The translations under genes and the position numbers were made by a program. A stretch of 38,334 nt of DNA from Candidatus Chisholmbacteria bacterium RIFCSPLOWO2_01_FULL_49_14. GTDB lineage: Bacteria; Patescibacteriota; Microgenomatia; UBA1400; Chisholmbacteraceae. Of the stretch, positions 24,677 through 34,041 are shown piece after piece. Each line of letters begins with the position of its first letter. Position 1 is the stretch's first letter. The notes below the pieces were generated by a model that saw only the letters and a program-made list of their open reading frames with translations, was not told the origin of the DNA and ran no database searches. Location of the stretch: assembly GCA_001816915.1 (NCBI GenBank), contig MHCL01000011.1, forward strand, positions 14,462 to 52,795, given 5' to 3'.

Positions 24677-26387
24677 AGCGTTGTCCCGCTACCGAGACCG
24701 TCAACGCGCCTTGTGACTGCGTGAACCATTTTTTGGCTTTGATTTTTACCGGTATTTCGTGCACCGAGTACGGGAGCAGTGTTTGGAGCGGTACTGTTGA
24801 TTTGGTTAGTATATCAAAATCAGGGGAGGTGAGCTTCAGTTCTGTCTGAGGAACTGCGGTATTGCCGATTGATTTGACAATGATTTTTCCATTCTGGTTT
24901 ATGGCCGTTGGAATTTCGTTGGGCAGATCGAAAACAACTTCGATTTCTCCCCGAATCTCAGGATCCAGCGTACTGGGCATGATGTTGATGTCTTTCCCCT
25001 CCGTCTGGGAAATTTTATAGAATCCGGCCGGATAGGGAAACTGGGCACTTTTCCCATGAATAACGAAGACAACGTGATTGAGGTCAAATCGGGAAAAATA
25101 ATCGATGCCTTGCGTCGTATTTCCCCAAGTCGGGTCAACCGGTATCCAGATTCCCCGTTCTTGGTCATAATATTCCGGCCAGGCGTGCAGGATGTCCTGT
25201 TTGAGGCTCACCGGACGAAGCTTCGAATTTTGGGTGTAGGCAAAGCCGTTGAGTTCACGAGCCGGTATGCCTGCCGCGCGTGCCAGAGCTACAAAGAGAT
25301 CCGTAAATTCAGTACAGATGGCTTGATCCGGATTCGAGAGAACACCGACTGCCCCCAGCCTGACATTCCCGGCCTGAACGCGATCATAGTTATAGGTCAG
25401 TGTGGAGACGACATAGTTATAGATATTTTCCGGCGTTTTAAGTTTCTGAGCCAAGTCCTGGATGGTCGGGTCATCCACTTGCCAGGGGAGATCGGATTTC
25501 AAGTAGTTTTGATCCGGCTTCCCGGGTTCAGCCGTTTGTTGCGGAACCAGTGTCAGGATGACAAATCCGATTGCATGAATTTCAAGGGATTTTCCGCCTT
25601 CGACTTTGAAACTTGCCAACCAATTGCCATCTTCATCAATTTCGACGTTTTGCGGTTTTGGAGTGATCTGGTTGTAAATCATTCGTTGATAGGTCGTATC
25701 CGGCGGAAGTGCCACTTTCGCGAGCTTTCCGATCGGCGATGGGTTTTCTATCGAATAGCGAAGATCGAAACTCATAACCTGCGTATCTCCGAAAATGGCA
25801 GTGACCCCGCGCTGCTGGAGCAGTTCTTTATCGAACTCAAAGCCCAGGACGCCTTTCTGTTTCGTAGTCCGCGACGGCTGGGGGTTCATTTGCACCGGTT
25901 CGTGGAACTCCTCAGGGACCAGGAGGACGACCTGGTAGTTTGTGAATTCGGTGATGTCTTCGGGCCTCGGGATATTGACTTCCCAGATTCTTCCGTTTTG
26001 TTGAGCAATATCTTCATCTTGATATCCAAGCGAAAATGAAAGCGTTTGGCCCAGGCCGACGGATTTCTCCTGAAAAACAAAGTCGATATTCGTCGAGTTC
26101 TCATTGGTTGACGAACCGGGCGTTAAAAATCCCTGTCCGTCCCTTGCCCAAGCACCGCTGACTCTTGTCGATCCGACGGAAAGCGCATAGTGCGTTGGGT
26201 AGATGTCGGCAAATTTATTGGTGAGACCGATCTCGTGTTTCACGGTTGTCTTGCCGTCCGGACCGACGCTGTAGAATGATTTTGAGTTGATATCAAATTC
26301 CCGAGCGGCCCAGGCGCTAGAGGGCAGGGATAGAGAAGAAAAGAGAAGGATGACTGCCAGAAAGGGGACTTTTGAGAAGAATGACAT
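24516..26387 (-). CDS. Secreted transglutaminase-like protein, C-terminally membrane anchored
   Basis: NPDQAICTEFTDLFVALARAAGIPARELNGFA...ILHAWPEYYDQERGIWIPVDPTWG; signal peptide and C-terminal TM. Confidence 0.85.
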   Translation of the reverse strand: MSFFSKVPFLAVILLFSSLSLPSSAWAAREFDINSKSFYSVGPDGKTTVKHEIGLTNKFADIYPTHYALSVGSTRVSGAWARDGQGFLTPGSSTNENSTNIDFVFQEKSVGLGQTLSFSLGYQDEDIAQQNGRIWEVNIPRPEDITEFTNYQVVLLVPEEFHEPVQMNPQPSRTTKQKGVLGFEFDKELLQQRGVTAIFGDTQVMSFDLRYSIENPSPIGKLAKVALPPDTTYQRMIYNQITPKPQNVEIDEDGNWLASFKVEGGKSLEIHAIGFVILTLVPQQTAEPGKPDQNYLKSDLPWQVDDPTIQDLAQKLKTPENIYNYVVSTLTYNYDRVQAGNVRLGAVGVLSNPDQAICTEFTDLFVALARAAGIPARELNGFAYTQNSKLRPVSLKQDILHAWPEYYDQERGIWIPVDPTWGNTTQGIDYFSRFDLNHVVFVIHGKSAQFPYPAGFYKISQTEGKDINIMPSTLDPEIRGEIEVVFDLPNEIPTAINQNGKIIVKSIGNTAVPQTELKLTSPDFDILTKSTVPLQTLLPYSVHEIPVKIKAKKWFTQSQGALTVSVAGQRYEQKLNIKPIYNEIPALALALGLGTGLAFASLRTRNLFLSFRKKRGSLHRQIG

Positions 26388-26462
26388 GACCTCATTGTAC
26401 TCAAACTCCACGGATGTGGAAACCTGCAAGCCGGTCAAATGGATATTTTTCGTTAAAGACAA

Positions 26463-29408
26463 TCAGCGTGCGCTTTTAGAATCCTGCGCTCCATGAAGCA
26501 CGGACAGAAGATACTGTCCCGTATAGGAAGCGGAGTCGCTAGTTAGCTCGAGCGGGGTACCTTGCGAGACTATCTTGCCTCCTTCATCTCCCCCCTCTGG
26601 GCCCAAATCGATGATCCAATCCGCATTTTTGATGACATCCAGATTGTGTTCGATAATAATCGCGGTGTTGCCGGCGTCAACGAGTCTTCGCATGACCTGC
26701 AAGAGCTTCTCCAAGTCCGCAAAATGCAGTCCGGTGGTCGGTTCGTCTAAGAGATAGACGGTGTGGCCGGTGCTCTGCACAGAAAGCTCTTTGGCGATTT
26801 TTATCCTTTGCGCTTCCCCGCCGGAGAGCGTCGGAGCCGCCTGTCCGATTTCAATATATCCCAAACCGACGTCTTCCAATGTTTTCAAACGGTTATTTAA
26901 ACCCGGGACGTGCGAGAAAATTTCAGACGCGTCTCTGACCGACAGATTCAATACTTCGTCGATCCGTTTCCCCCGGTAGCGGACCTCCAGCGTTTCATCG
27001 TTGTACCTGGAGCCGTTGCAGACTTCGCAGGTCACGTAGACGTCGGGTAGGAACTGCATCTCGATTTTTACCTGTCCGCCTCCCTGGCACGCCTCGCACC
27101 GCCCGCCTCGGACGTTAAATGAAAAGCGGCCGGGCCTATACCCTCGTATGGCTGCTTCCTTGGTGTTGGCAAAGAGTTTGCGTATGAAGTCAAACGCCTT
27201 GGTGTAGGTCGCGGGATTTGATCTCGGAGTTCTGCCGATGGGGCTCTGGTCGATGAGGCTCACGCGGTTTACCTGTCCAGCCCCCTGGATGCTGTCAAAC
27301 GCCCCCGGGCGTTCGCGATGCACCAAACTGAGTTCACGCAGCAGGGCATGATAGAGGATGTCGTGGACCAGAGTTGATTTTCCGGACCCGGAAACACCGG
27401 TGACGCAGATTAATTTTCCCAAGGGGAAGGCAACCGTAATATTCTTGAGGTTATGTTCCCTGCAGCCAACGAGTACGAGATCTCCCAGTTCCACGCTTCT
27501 CTGTCCGGCGGTCTGCATAGAGATCCGTTTTTTTCCGGACAGATATTGACCGGTCAGCGAGCGGTTATTTTTCTTGATTGCCTGGGGAGTAGCCACGGCG
27601 ATGACCTTGCCGCCATCCTTTCCGGCGCCGGGACCGAAGTCGATAATCAGATCGGAATTCTCCATGGTTTCGCGGTCGTGTTCGACGACGATGACGGTAT
27701 TTCCTAAATCCCGCAGATTTTTTAAAGTTGTAAGCAATTTTTTATTATCGCGCTGATGCAAGCCGATTGACGGTTCATCCAAGACGTACAAGACGCCCGA
27801 AAGGCCGCTTCCGATTTGTGAAGCGAGGCGTATTCTTTGGGCTTCTCCTCCTGCCAAGGTTGATGCCTCTCTCTCCAACGTGAGGTAGGACAACCCCACC
27901 TCATCGAGGAACTGGAGGCGATTGACGAGCTCTTTGATGATCGGACGGGCAATGAAGAGCTCACGCGCGGAAATGATTGCCGTGAGCGCTTGCGCCCAAG
28001 CCTTTGCAGAGTGGATCTGCATTCTTGTGACATCGATGATATTTTTCCCGTCTATGGTGATGGAGAGCGCCTCCTTGCGCAATCTTTTTCCATTGCAGAG
28101 CGGGCAGATCTCTTTGCGCATGTATTTTTCTATTTCACTTCTGATAATTTCCGATTGCGTTTCTTTGTACCGGCGGCTCAAATTTTCCACCGCCCCCTCG
28201 AAAGTGGAATCAAAGGATGTGTCATGTCCGTAGCGGTTCGTTCCGTAGACGGTAAACACGCGGGCGGGATCACCGAACAGCAAGAGGTCGCGGAGGGAAC
28301 TTGAAAGCAGTTTCCATGGCTTGTCCATCGATTCGTTGTATGCCTCGAAGATGGATTTGAGCTTTCTCAATAACCAGCTGTCTTTTCCGGTCATTCTGGA
28401 AAACGGCAGGATCGCGCCTTGAGCCAGTGTGAGGTCCTGGTTCACTAAAAGCTCCGCGTCGACCTTCAAGAGTGTGCCGATTCCGTTGCATTCCGGGCAG
28501 GCGCCGTGCGGTGAATTGAATGAAAAGCTTCGAGGTTCAATCTCCGGAAGGCTCACGTTATCCACCGGACAGGCAAACTCTTCGGAAAACAAATGGTCTT
28601 CAAAACGGACAGGATTCTGGGGAAATTCAAATCCCTTGTCTTTTACCTTGGCGGCGATCAATAATCCGTTTGACAGATCAAGTGTTTGTTCGACGACTGC
28701 AGATAGCCTGCTTTTGAGATTGGCGACGGAGACTTTATCCGACGATTGTCTTTTTGAGAATGCGATCCGGTCCATGACCACGTCGATTGAATGTTTATTG
28801 GTTTTAATGAGGAGTAAGTCATCATCGAGACCGAATACCCGCTTGTCGATGCGCACGCGTTGGAAGCCTTTGCTGCGCAAGTTATCAAAAAGCGAGCCGA
28901 ATTCACCTTTGCGGTCGCGCACCACGGGCGAGAGGATCATCACTCTTACCTGTTGCCTCTGCTTTGCGTCTTCAACGATCAAGTCGAGAAGCGCATTGGT
29001 AATTTGCTGGGGAGATTGTTTTGCAATTTCGCGGCCGCATTTGGGGCAATGCGGGTGGCCGATTCGGGAAAACAGGAGCCGCAGGTAGTCATAAATTTCG
29101 GTGATCGTGCCGACCGTCGACCGCGGATTGTGGCCGGTGGCTTTTTGGTCTATGGAGATCGAGGGTGATAAGCCTTCGATTGATTCGACGTCCGGTTTAT
29201 CCATAATGCCCAGGAATTGGCGGGCATAGGAGCTCAAGGACTCAACGTAGCGGCGCTGGCCCTCGGCATAAATTGTGTCAAACGCCATTGAGCTTTTTCC
29301 GCTTCCCGATATTCCGGTAAATACCACCAGCTTGTTTTTCGGAATATTGACGCTCACGTCTTTGAGGTTATGTTGTTTTGCGCCCTTGATGATGAGTTCG
29401 TTTGGCAT
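26463..29408 (-). CDS. uvrA: Excinuclease ABC subunit UvrA
   Basis: VFTGISGSGKSSMAFDTIYAEGQRRYVESLSSYARQFLG, CPLCNGKRL, YVLDEPSIGLHQRDN, VYLLDEPTTGLHFAD. Confidence 0.98.
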   Translation of the reverse strand: MPNELIIKGAKQHNLKDVSVNIPKNKLVVFTGISGSGKSSMAFDTIYAEGQRRYVESLSSYARQFLGIMDKPDVESIEGLSPSISIDQKATGHNPRSTVGTITEIYDYLRLLFSRIGHPHCPKCGREIAKQSPQQITNALLDLIVEDAKQRQQVRVMILSPVVRDRKGEFGSLFDNLRSKGFQRVRIDKRVFGLDDDLLLIKTNKHSIDVVMDRIAFSKRQSSDKVSVANLKSRLSAVVEQTLDLSNGLLIAAKVKDKGFEFPQNPVRFEDHLFSEEFACPVDNVSLPEIEPRSFSFNSPHGACPECNGIGTLLKVDAELLVNQDLTLAQGAILPFSRMTGKDSWLLRKLKSIFEAYNESMDKPWKLLSSSLRDLLLFGDPARVFTVYGTNRYGHDTSFDSTFEGAVENLSRRYKETQSEIIRSEIEKYMRKEICPLCNGKRLRKEALSITIDGKNIIDVTRMQIHSAKAWAQALTAIISARELFIARPIIKELVNRLQFLDEVGLSYLTLEREASTLAGGEAQRIRLASQIGSGLSGVLYVLDEPSIGLHQRDNKKLLTTLKNLRDLGNTVIVVEHDRETMENSDLIIDFGPGAGKDGGKVIAVATPQAIKKNNRSLTGQYLSGKKRISMQTAGQRSVELGDLVLVGCREHNLKNITVAFPLGKLICVTGVSGSGKSTLVHDILYHALLRELSLVHRERPGAFDSIQGAGQVNRVSLIDQSPIGRTPRSNPATYTKAFDFIRKLFANTKEAAIRGYRPGRFSFNVRGGRCEACQGGGQVKIEMQFLPDVYVTCEVCNGSRYNDETLEVRYRGKRIDEVLNLSVRDASEIFSHVPGLNNRLKTLEDVGLGYIEIGQAAPTLSGGEAQRIKIAKELSVQSTGHTVYLLDEPTTGLHFADLEKLLQVMRRLVDAGNTAIIIEHNLDVIKNADWIIDLGPEGGDEGGKIVSQGTPLELTSDSASYTGQYLLSVLHGAQDSKSAR

Positions 29409-29432
29409 ACTCTTTCTCCGGGATAAAGCTCA

Positions 29433-29461
29433 ATTATATGAAATAAGTCGGCTTCTGTGAA
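29433..29461 (-). promoter_or_regulatory. Sigma70-like promoter of uvrA
   Basis: Minus strand TTCACA-N17-TATAAT just upstream of the uvrA ATG. Confidence 0.55.
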
Positions 29462-29572
29462 GATGGTGAAGCTGGTAAGCGGGTATTCAGGCAATCGGAA
29501 AACTAATGAAAAATTTAAAGTTAATAATTACAAATTGAGATTATAAATTTGGCATTTGAAATTTTGAACTCT

Positions 29573-31594
29573 TCATGGCTCAAGATCGGCAATCAAATCC
29601 CGCAGCGTCGCTGCCAGTTCAAAATCAAGCTCGTGGGAGGCTTTATTCATCGCGCGCTTGAGACCCAGAACCAGTTTTTTTTTATCCAGTGGAGTGAGAG
29701 AGCTTCTATCAATTTTCGTGATGTCCACCGATTCTTTTTTTGAGAGCTGAATAATGGAAGGCGTTTTTTCTGATTTTTCCTCACGCAGGATGAGCTTCTC
29801 CCGGATCGGTTTGATGATGGAATGCGGTTTGATATCAAACTTGGCATTATACTCAAGCTGGATGTTTCTCCTCCTCGTGACCTCGTCGATTGCCCGGCGC
29901 ATTGATCCGGTGAGCGCATCGGCGTACATGACGACCGTTCCATGCTGGTGGCGGGCGGCCCTGCCCATGGTTTGGATGAGCGATGTTTCCGAACGCAGGA
30001 AGCCTTCTTTGTCGGCATCCAGTATTGCGACCAACGAAACTTCCGGCAGATCGAGGCCTTCACGCAGCAGATTGATGCCGACCAGCACGTCAAATTTGCC
30101 TGCCCGCAAATCGTCAAGGATATCGCTTCGGTCGAGCGTTTCCACATCGCTGTGCAGATACTGCACACGCACGCCTTTTTCCTTTAAAAATTCGCTGAGG
30201 GCTTCGGCGGTACGCTTGGTCAGGGTGGTGACCAGCACGCGCTCGCCCCGTTTGACGCGGAAGCCGATTTCCCTCTCCAGGTCATCGATTTGGTGCTTGG
30301 ACGGCCGAAGCACAATTTGAGGATCAAGAAGCCCGGTCGGTCGGATCAGTTGTTCGACGTGTCGGATTGACTGTTTTTTTTCCCAAGGACCGGGAGTGGC
30401 GGATGTCCCGATCAGGCGTGAGGTCCGGCCGTAAAATTCCTGAAAGGTGAGCGGGCGGTTATCCTGCGCGGCCGGCAGGCGGAAGCCGTACCGGACGAGC
30501 GTTTGCTTGCGTGATTTGTCTCCTTCATACATGCCTCGTATCTGCGGGATCGTGATGTGCGATTCGTCGACAAACACGAGAAAGTCGGGATCGCAGGATT
30601 GAAAATGGTCAAGCAGGGTGAAAGGAGGTTCTCCCGCTCCCCTCCCCTCAAAATACCTGGAATAATTTTCGATGCCGTTGACGTAGCCGAATTCTTTGAT
30701 CATCTCCAAATCATAGGTAACGCGCTGATTGAGCCGATGCGCTTCCAGTTCTTTTCCGCTGCCTTTCAACACACCAACGCGATCTTTCAGGTCTTTGCGG
30801 ATCATTGAGAACGCGTTTTCAAACGTATCTGGATCGGTCATATAGTGTTTCGCAGGATAAAGAACGAAGCTCTCATTCTGTTTGGAGGCCTCCTGAACGA
30901 TGGAATTTCCTGAACGCGGATCAAACCGCGAGATCAATTGAATCCGGTTATCGAGAAATTCAACACGCAATCCATGGTCGTCATACGCCGGCCAAATTTC
31001 CAGGCTGTCACCCCGCAGACGGAAGCCCCCGCGGACAAATTCATACTCGGATCTCGTGTAGCGCAAATCGATCAGGTGCTCCATGACCAGGTTTCGGTCG
31101 ATTTCTTCGCCCTGGGACAGTTTGAGGATATAGCGGCCGTATTCCACGGGCGAGCCGATATTGTAAATGCAGGATACCGAGGCAACGACGATCACGTCTT
31201 TACGGGTCATGAGATGGGTCGTCGTTTGCAACCGCAGTTTATCGATTTCCTCGTTGATATCCGTCTCTTTTTCAATATAGGTATCGGTTTGCGGGATGTA
31301 AGCTTCCGGCTGGTAATAGTCATAATAAGAGACGAAAAAGCTGACGGCGTTGCCGGGAAAGAAATCGCGGAATTCCTGGTACAGCTGCGCGGCGAGGGTT
31401 TTATTGTGGGAGATGACCAAGGTCGGTTTCTGGAGATTGGTAATCACATTGGCCATGGTGAAGGTTTTTCCGCTGCCGGTGACGCCCAGAAGCTCCTGGA
31501 ATTTATCTCCACGACGCAAGCCGTCAGTCAGCGCTTGTATTGCCTGGGGTTGATCGCCGGTTGGTTTGAAATCGGAAACAAGCTTGAATCTCAT
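29573..31594 (-). CDS. uvrB: Excinuclease ABC subunit UvrB
   Basis: MRFKLVSDFKPTGDQPQAIQALTDGL...LLGVTGSGKTFTMANVI...SYYDYYQPEAYIPQTDTYIEK...GRAARHQHGTVVMYAD; ORF track starts at 31621. Confidence 0.98.
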   Translation of the reverse strand: MRFKLVSDFKPTGDQPQAIQALTDGLRRGDKFQELLGVTGSGKTFTMANVITNLQKPTLVISHNKTLAAQLYQEFRDFFPGNAVSFFVSYYDYYQPEAYIPQTDTYIEKETDINEEIDKLRLQTTTHLMTRKDVIVVASVSCIYNIGSPVEYGRYILKLSQGEEIDRNLVMEHLIDLRYTRSEYEFVRGGFRLRGDSLEIWPAYDDHGLRVEFLDNRIQLISRFDPRSGNSIVQEASKQNESFVLYPAKHYMTDPDTFENAFSMIRKDLKDRVGVLKGSGKELEAHRLNQRVTYDLEMIKEFGYVNGIENYSRYFEGRGAGEPPFTLLDHFQSCDPDFLVFVDESHITIPQIRGMYEGDKSRKQTLVRYGFRLPAAQDNRPLTFQEFYGRTSRLIGTSATPGPWEKKQSIRHVEQLIRPTGLLDPQIVLRPSKHQIDDLEREIGFRVKRGERVLVTTLTKRTAEALSEFLKEKGVRVQYLHSDVETLDRSDILDDLRAGKFDVLVGINLLREGLDLPEVSLVAILDADKEGFLRSETSLIQTMGRAARHQHGTVVMYADALTGSMRRAIDEVTRRRNIQLEYNAKFDIKPHSIIKPIREKLILREEKSEKTPSIIQLSKKESVDITKIDRSSLTPLDKKKLVLGLKRAMNKASHELDFELAATLRDLIADLEP

Positions 31595-31632
31595 TTTCCA
31601 ACAATTATACCCGTTTTTCATAAAATTCGTGC

Positions 31633-31662
31633 TTGACAGTCGGGAAATGTTTGGGCTAATAT
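31633..31662 (+). promoter_or_regulatory. Sigma70-like promoter of lexA
   Basis: TTGACA-N18-TAATAT. Confidence 0.7.
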
Positions 31663-31720
31663 GACCCTAATTAAAAGAAAACATATACCGAACGAACAAA
31701 ACTTCGGAGAAAGGAATTCC

Positions 31721-32338
31721 ATGCCGGTAACACTCTATAAACGACAGCGACAGATTGTCGATTTCATTTCCCAATACATTCAAAAACAAGGGTACTCTCC
31801 CACGCTACAGGATATCGCCGATGCGATTGGTGTGTCCTCACTGGCCACGATCCACGAACATTTACAGGCCTTGGTAAAAAAGGGCGTCATCCGCAAATAT
31901 GACGGTGCGGTGCGCGGGATTGAAGTTTTGGATCGCAAATTGGGAAGGATGACGAGCAGCATGGACGTTCCGATCCTGGGATTTATCGCCGCAGGAAGCC
32001 CGATTGAGCCTCATACCGATCCCAATGCCGTCTTCAAAGTCTCGCCGTCGATGGTCAGCGGTAAAGCCAGAGCTTTCGTTCTGCAGGTTAAGGGCGAAAG
32101 CATGATCGAGGAGGGCATATTGGACGGCGATTTCGTCGTCATCGAAGAACAGGAAGAGGTGCGCAACGGCGACATCGTCGTCGCCCTTCTTGAAAACGGT
32201 TTGGCAACTTTAAAACGCTATTTTCAGGAAGCTACCCGCATCCGGCTTGAGCCGGCAAATTCGCAAATGAGCCCGATCTTTGCCAAGAACGTGAAGATTC
32301 AGGGAAAAGTGGTCGGAGTCATTCGCAAATTTCAGTAA
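31721..32338 (+). CDS. lexA: LexA repressor
   Basis: RQRQIVDFISQYIQKQGYSPTLQDIADAIGVSSLATIHEHLQAL...FIAAGSP cleavage site...VKGESMIEEGILDGDFVV...LATLKR; GGAGAAAGG ribosome-binding site. Confidence 0.96.
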   Translation: MPVTLYKRQRQIVDFISQYIQKQGYSPTLQDIADAIGVSSLATIHEHLQALVKKGVIRKYDGAVRGIEVLDRKLGRMTSSMDVPILGFIAAGSPIEPHTDPNAVFKVSPSMVSGKARAFVLQVKGESMIEEGILDGDFVVIEEQEEVRNGDIVVALLENGLATLKRYFQEATRIRLEPANSQMSPIFAKNVKIQGKVVGVIRKFQ

Positions 32339-32448
32339 AGAAACAAGAAGAAAGTAATGAGTCCTTCGACTTTGCTCAGGATAAATAGGAAGTAAGGAGT
32401 AATGTTTAAGGTTTAAGGTTTAATGTTTAACCCTTAAATCTTCAATCT

Positions 32449-33111
32449 TTATCTCTTCTCAGTTTTTCCATGCGATTTTGAATAGGCATGGATTTTTTTG
32501 AGCTTATAGCGGATGTACCAAAGCCCTCCAAGAATCGTGAAGATGGCAATAGCGGTATCGAATTTATGAAACCATGGACCGAGTGTCTGCCAGTTTTCGC
32601 CCAGGATTACCCCGACGTAGGCGAGCACAGCACACCAGATGATCGTACCCAGAAAAGCGTAGGTCAGGAATGAGCGCAGGTTCATCTTGGCAATACCGGC
32701 CGGCAGTGAGATGAAGGTCCTGACGACCGGCAGGAGGCGTGAAAAAAAGGTAATCGCTTCTCCGTGTTTGCGAAACCAGTGCTCGGCTTCATCGAGTTCA
32801 TATTCATGGACGAGCACGAACTTTCCGTACTTGCGTATGAGCGACCGAACCAGCGTTTCTCCGCCGTAGAAACCCACTGCATAGGCAGCCAGAGAACCGG
32901 CGGTACCTCCGATGCCGGCGGATAAGACGACCAGCCAAAAATTCAAGACACCCTGAGAGACGAGGAACCCTGAAAAAGGCATGATGATTTCCGAGGGCAG
33001 CGGGATGGAAGCCGATTCAATCGCCATCGCCAATGCCACTCCCAAGTATCCGAGCGCGGAAATGAGTGAAATGATGAACTTTGCCAGCGGCGCGATGATG
33101 AAATCAATCAT
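32449..33111 (-). CDS. DedA family membrane protein
   Basis: ESASIPLPSEIIMPFSGFL...FFSRLLPVVRTFISLPAGIAKMNLRSFL. Confidence 0.93.
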   Translation of the reverse strand: MIDFIIAPLAKFIISLISALGYLGVALAMAIESASIPLPSEIIMPFSGFLVSQGVLNFWLVVLSAGIGGTAGSLAAYAVGFYGGETLVRSLIRKYGKFVLVHEYELDEAEHWFRKHGEAITFFSRLLPVVRTFISLPAGIAKMNLRSFLTYAFLGTIIWCAVLAYVGVILGENWQTLGPWFHKFDTAIAIFTILGGLWYIRYKLKKIHAYSKSHGKTEKR

Positions 33112-33123
33112 GGCGGATTCTTT

Positions 33124-34041
33124 TTATTGAAAGTCTTTTACCAGTGAAGCAAGGTCCACGGAAGCAATATTTTTGTTAACCAAGGGACCGGTCGCAAGCT
33201 CGCTGACCTGTTGATGATATGCGGGTTTTTCCTCCTTCACGAAGAGTCCGATGGGAAGCTTGTCGCTGCGAGTGGCTTGCTTCCAGGCTTTGAGGCGGTC
33301 GGAAGGATCATGGCCTTCATCTTCGAGTTGTATCATATGCTCCCGGTACCAGTCATAACTTTGCGCGGGATTGAATACTGGACACGGCTGGAGCACGTCG
33401 ATCAACGAAAAGCCGACGTGGTTCAAGCCTTCCGTGATGCGGGATCCGAGTTTGGGAATATTGCCGGCAAATTCCCTGGCTATGAAGGTCGCGTGGTTGG
33501 AGATGGCGATTGCCATGGGATTCATGGGTTCCTCGATTGAGCCCTCGGGAGTTGATTTGGTTTTGATGCCTTTGTCCGTCGTCGGACTCATCTGTCCGGT
33601 CGTCAGGCTATAGCGGTGATTGTCGTGAACAAGAATGCAGATATCATGGTTGCCGCGCATGAGATTGAGGAAGTGGGTTCCGCCTTCGCCGTAACAGCCG
33701 CCGTCCCCGATCACAACCAGGATTTTTAATTCATGATTTGCAAGTTTGGTACCCACGGCGGCAGGCAGCGCCCTGCCATGCAGGGAGTGAAAACCGTAAT
33801 AGGCGTTGAAGTCAGCCATATTTCCGGAACAGCCGACGTCGTAGCAGATGACTGTTTTTTCTTTGGGATATTTGGTTCCTTCAAGACCGAGTTTGATGGC
33901 TCCCCAGATTGCATAGTTTCCGCACCCGGGGCACCAGGTCGGGTGTTTCGGGACCTTGAGGCCCGCGGCCGATCGTCCGTAACGATCCTGAACTTGCGGT
34001 TCTGATTGAGCTCCAGCGGTGGCCATATGTTTTAGGCTCAA
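33124..34041 (-). CDS. 2-oxoacid:ferredoxin oxidoreductase beta subunit
   Basis: HPTWCPGCGNYAIWGAIKLGL...DVGCSGNMADF...GDGGCYGEGGTHFLNLMRGNHDICILVHDNHRYSLTTGQMSPTT. Confidence 0.95.
   Translation of the reverse strand: MSLKHMATAGAQSEPQVQDRYGRSAAGLKVPKHPTWCPGCGNYAIWGAIKLGLEGTKYPKEKTVICYDVGCSGNMADFNAYYGFHSLHGRALPAAVGTKLANHELKILVVIGDGGCYGEGGTHFLNLMRGNHDICILVHDNHRYSLTTGQMSPTTDKGIKTKSTPEGSIEEPMNPMAIAISNHATFIAREFAGNIPKLGSRITEGLNHVGFSLIDVLQPCPVFNPAQSYDWYREHMIQLEDEGHDPSDRLKAWKQATRSDKLPIGLFVKEEKPAYHQQVSELATGPLVNKNIASVDLASLVKDFQ

Noticed and set aside
25056-26039. 327-aa plus ORF opposite the transglutaminase gene
   Set aside because: Antisense shadow of a well supported CDS; no domain recognised.
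26562-29168. Numerous plus-strand ORFs of 60-219 aa opposite uvrA
   Set aside because: Shadow ORFs of a strongly coding, GC-rich gene; no recognisable families.
29510-29575. AT-rich tract AAAATTTAAAGTTAATAATTACAAATTGAGATTATAAATTTGG
   Set aside because: Low-complexity intergenic DNA; no clear origin or operator motif.
32395-32445. GTTTAAGGTTTAAGGTTTAATGTTTAA tandem-like tract
   Set aside because: Short low-complexity intergenic sequence between convergent genes; no strong support for function.
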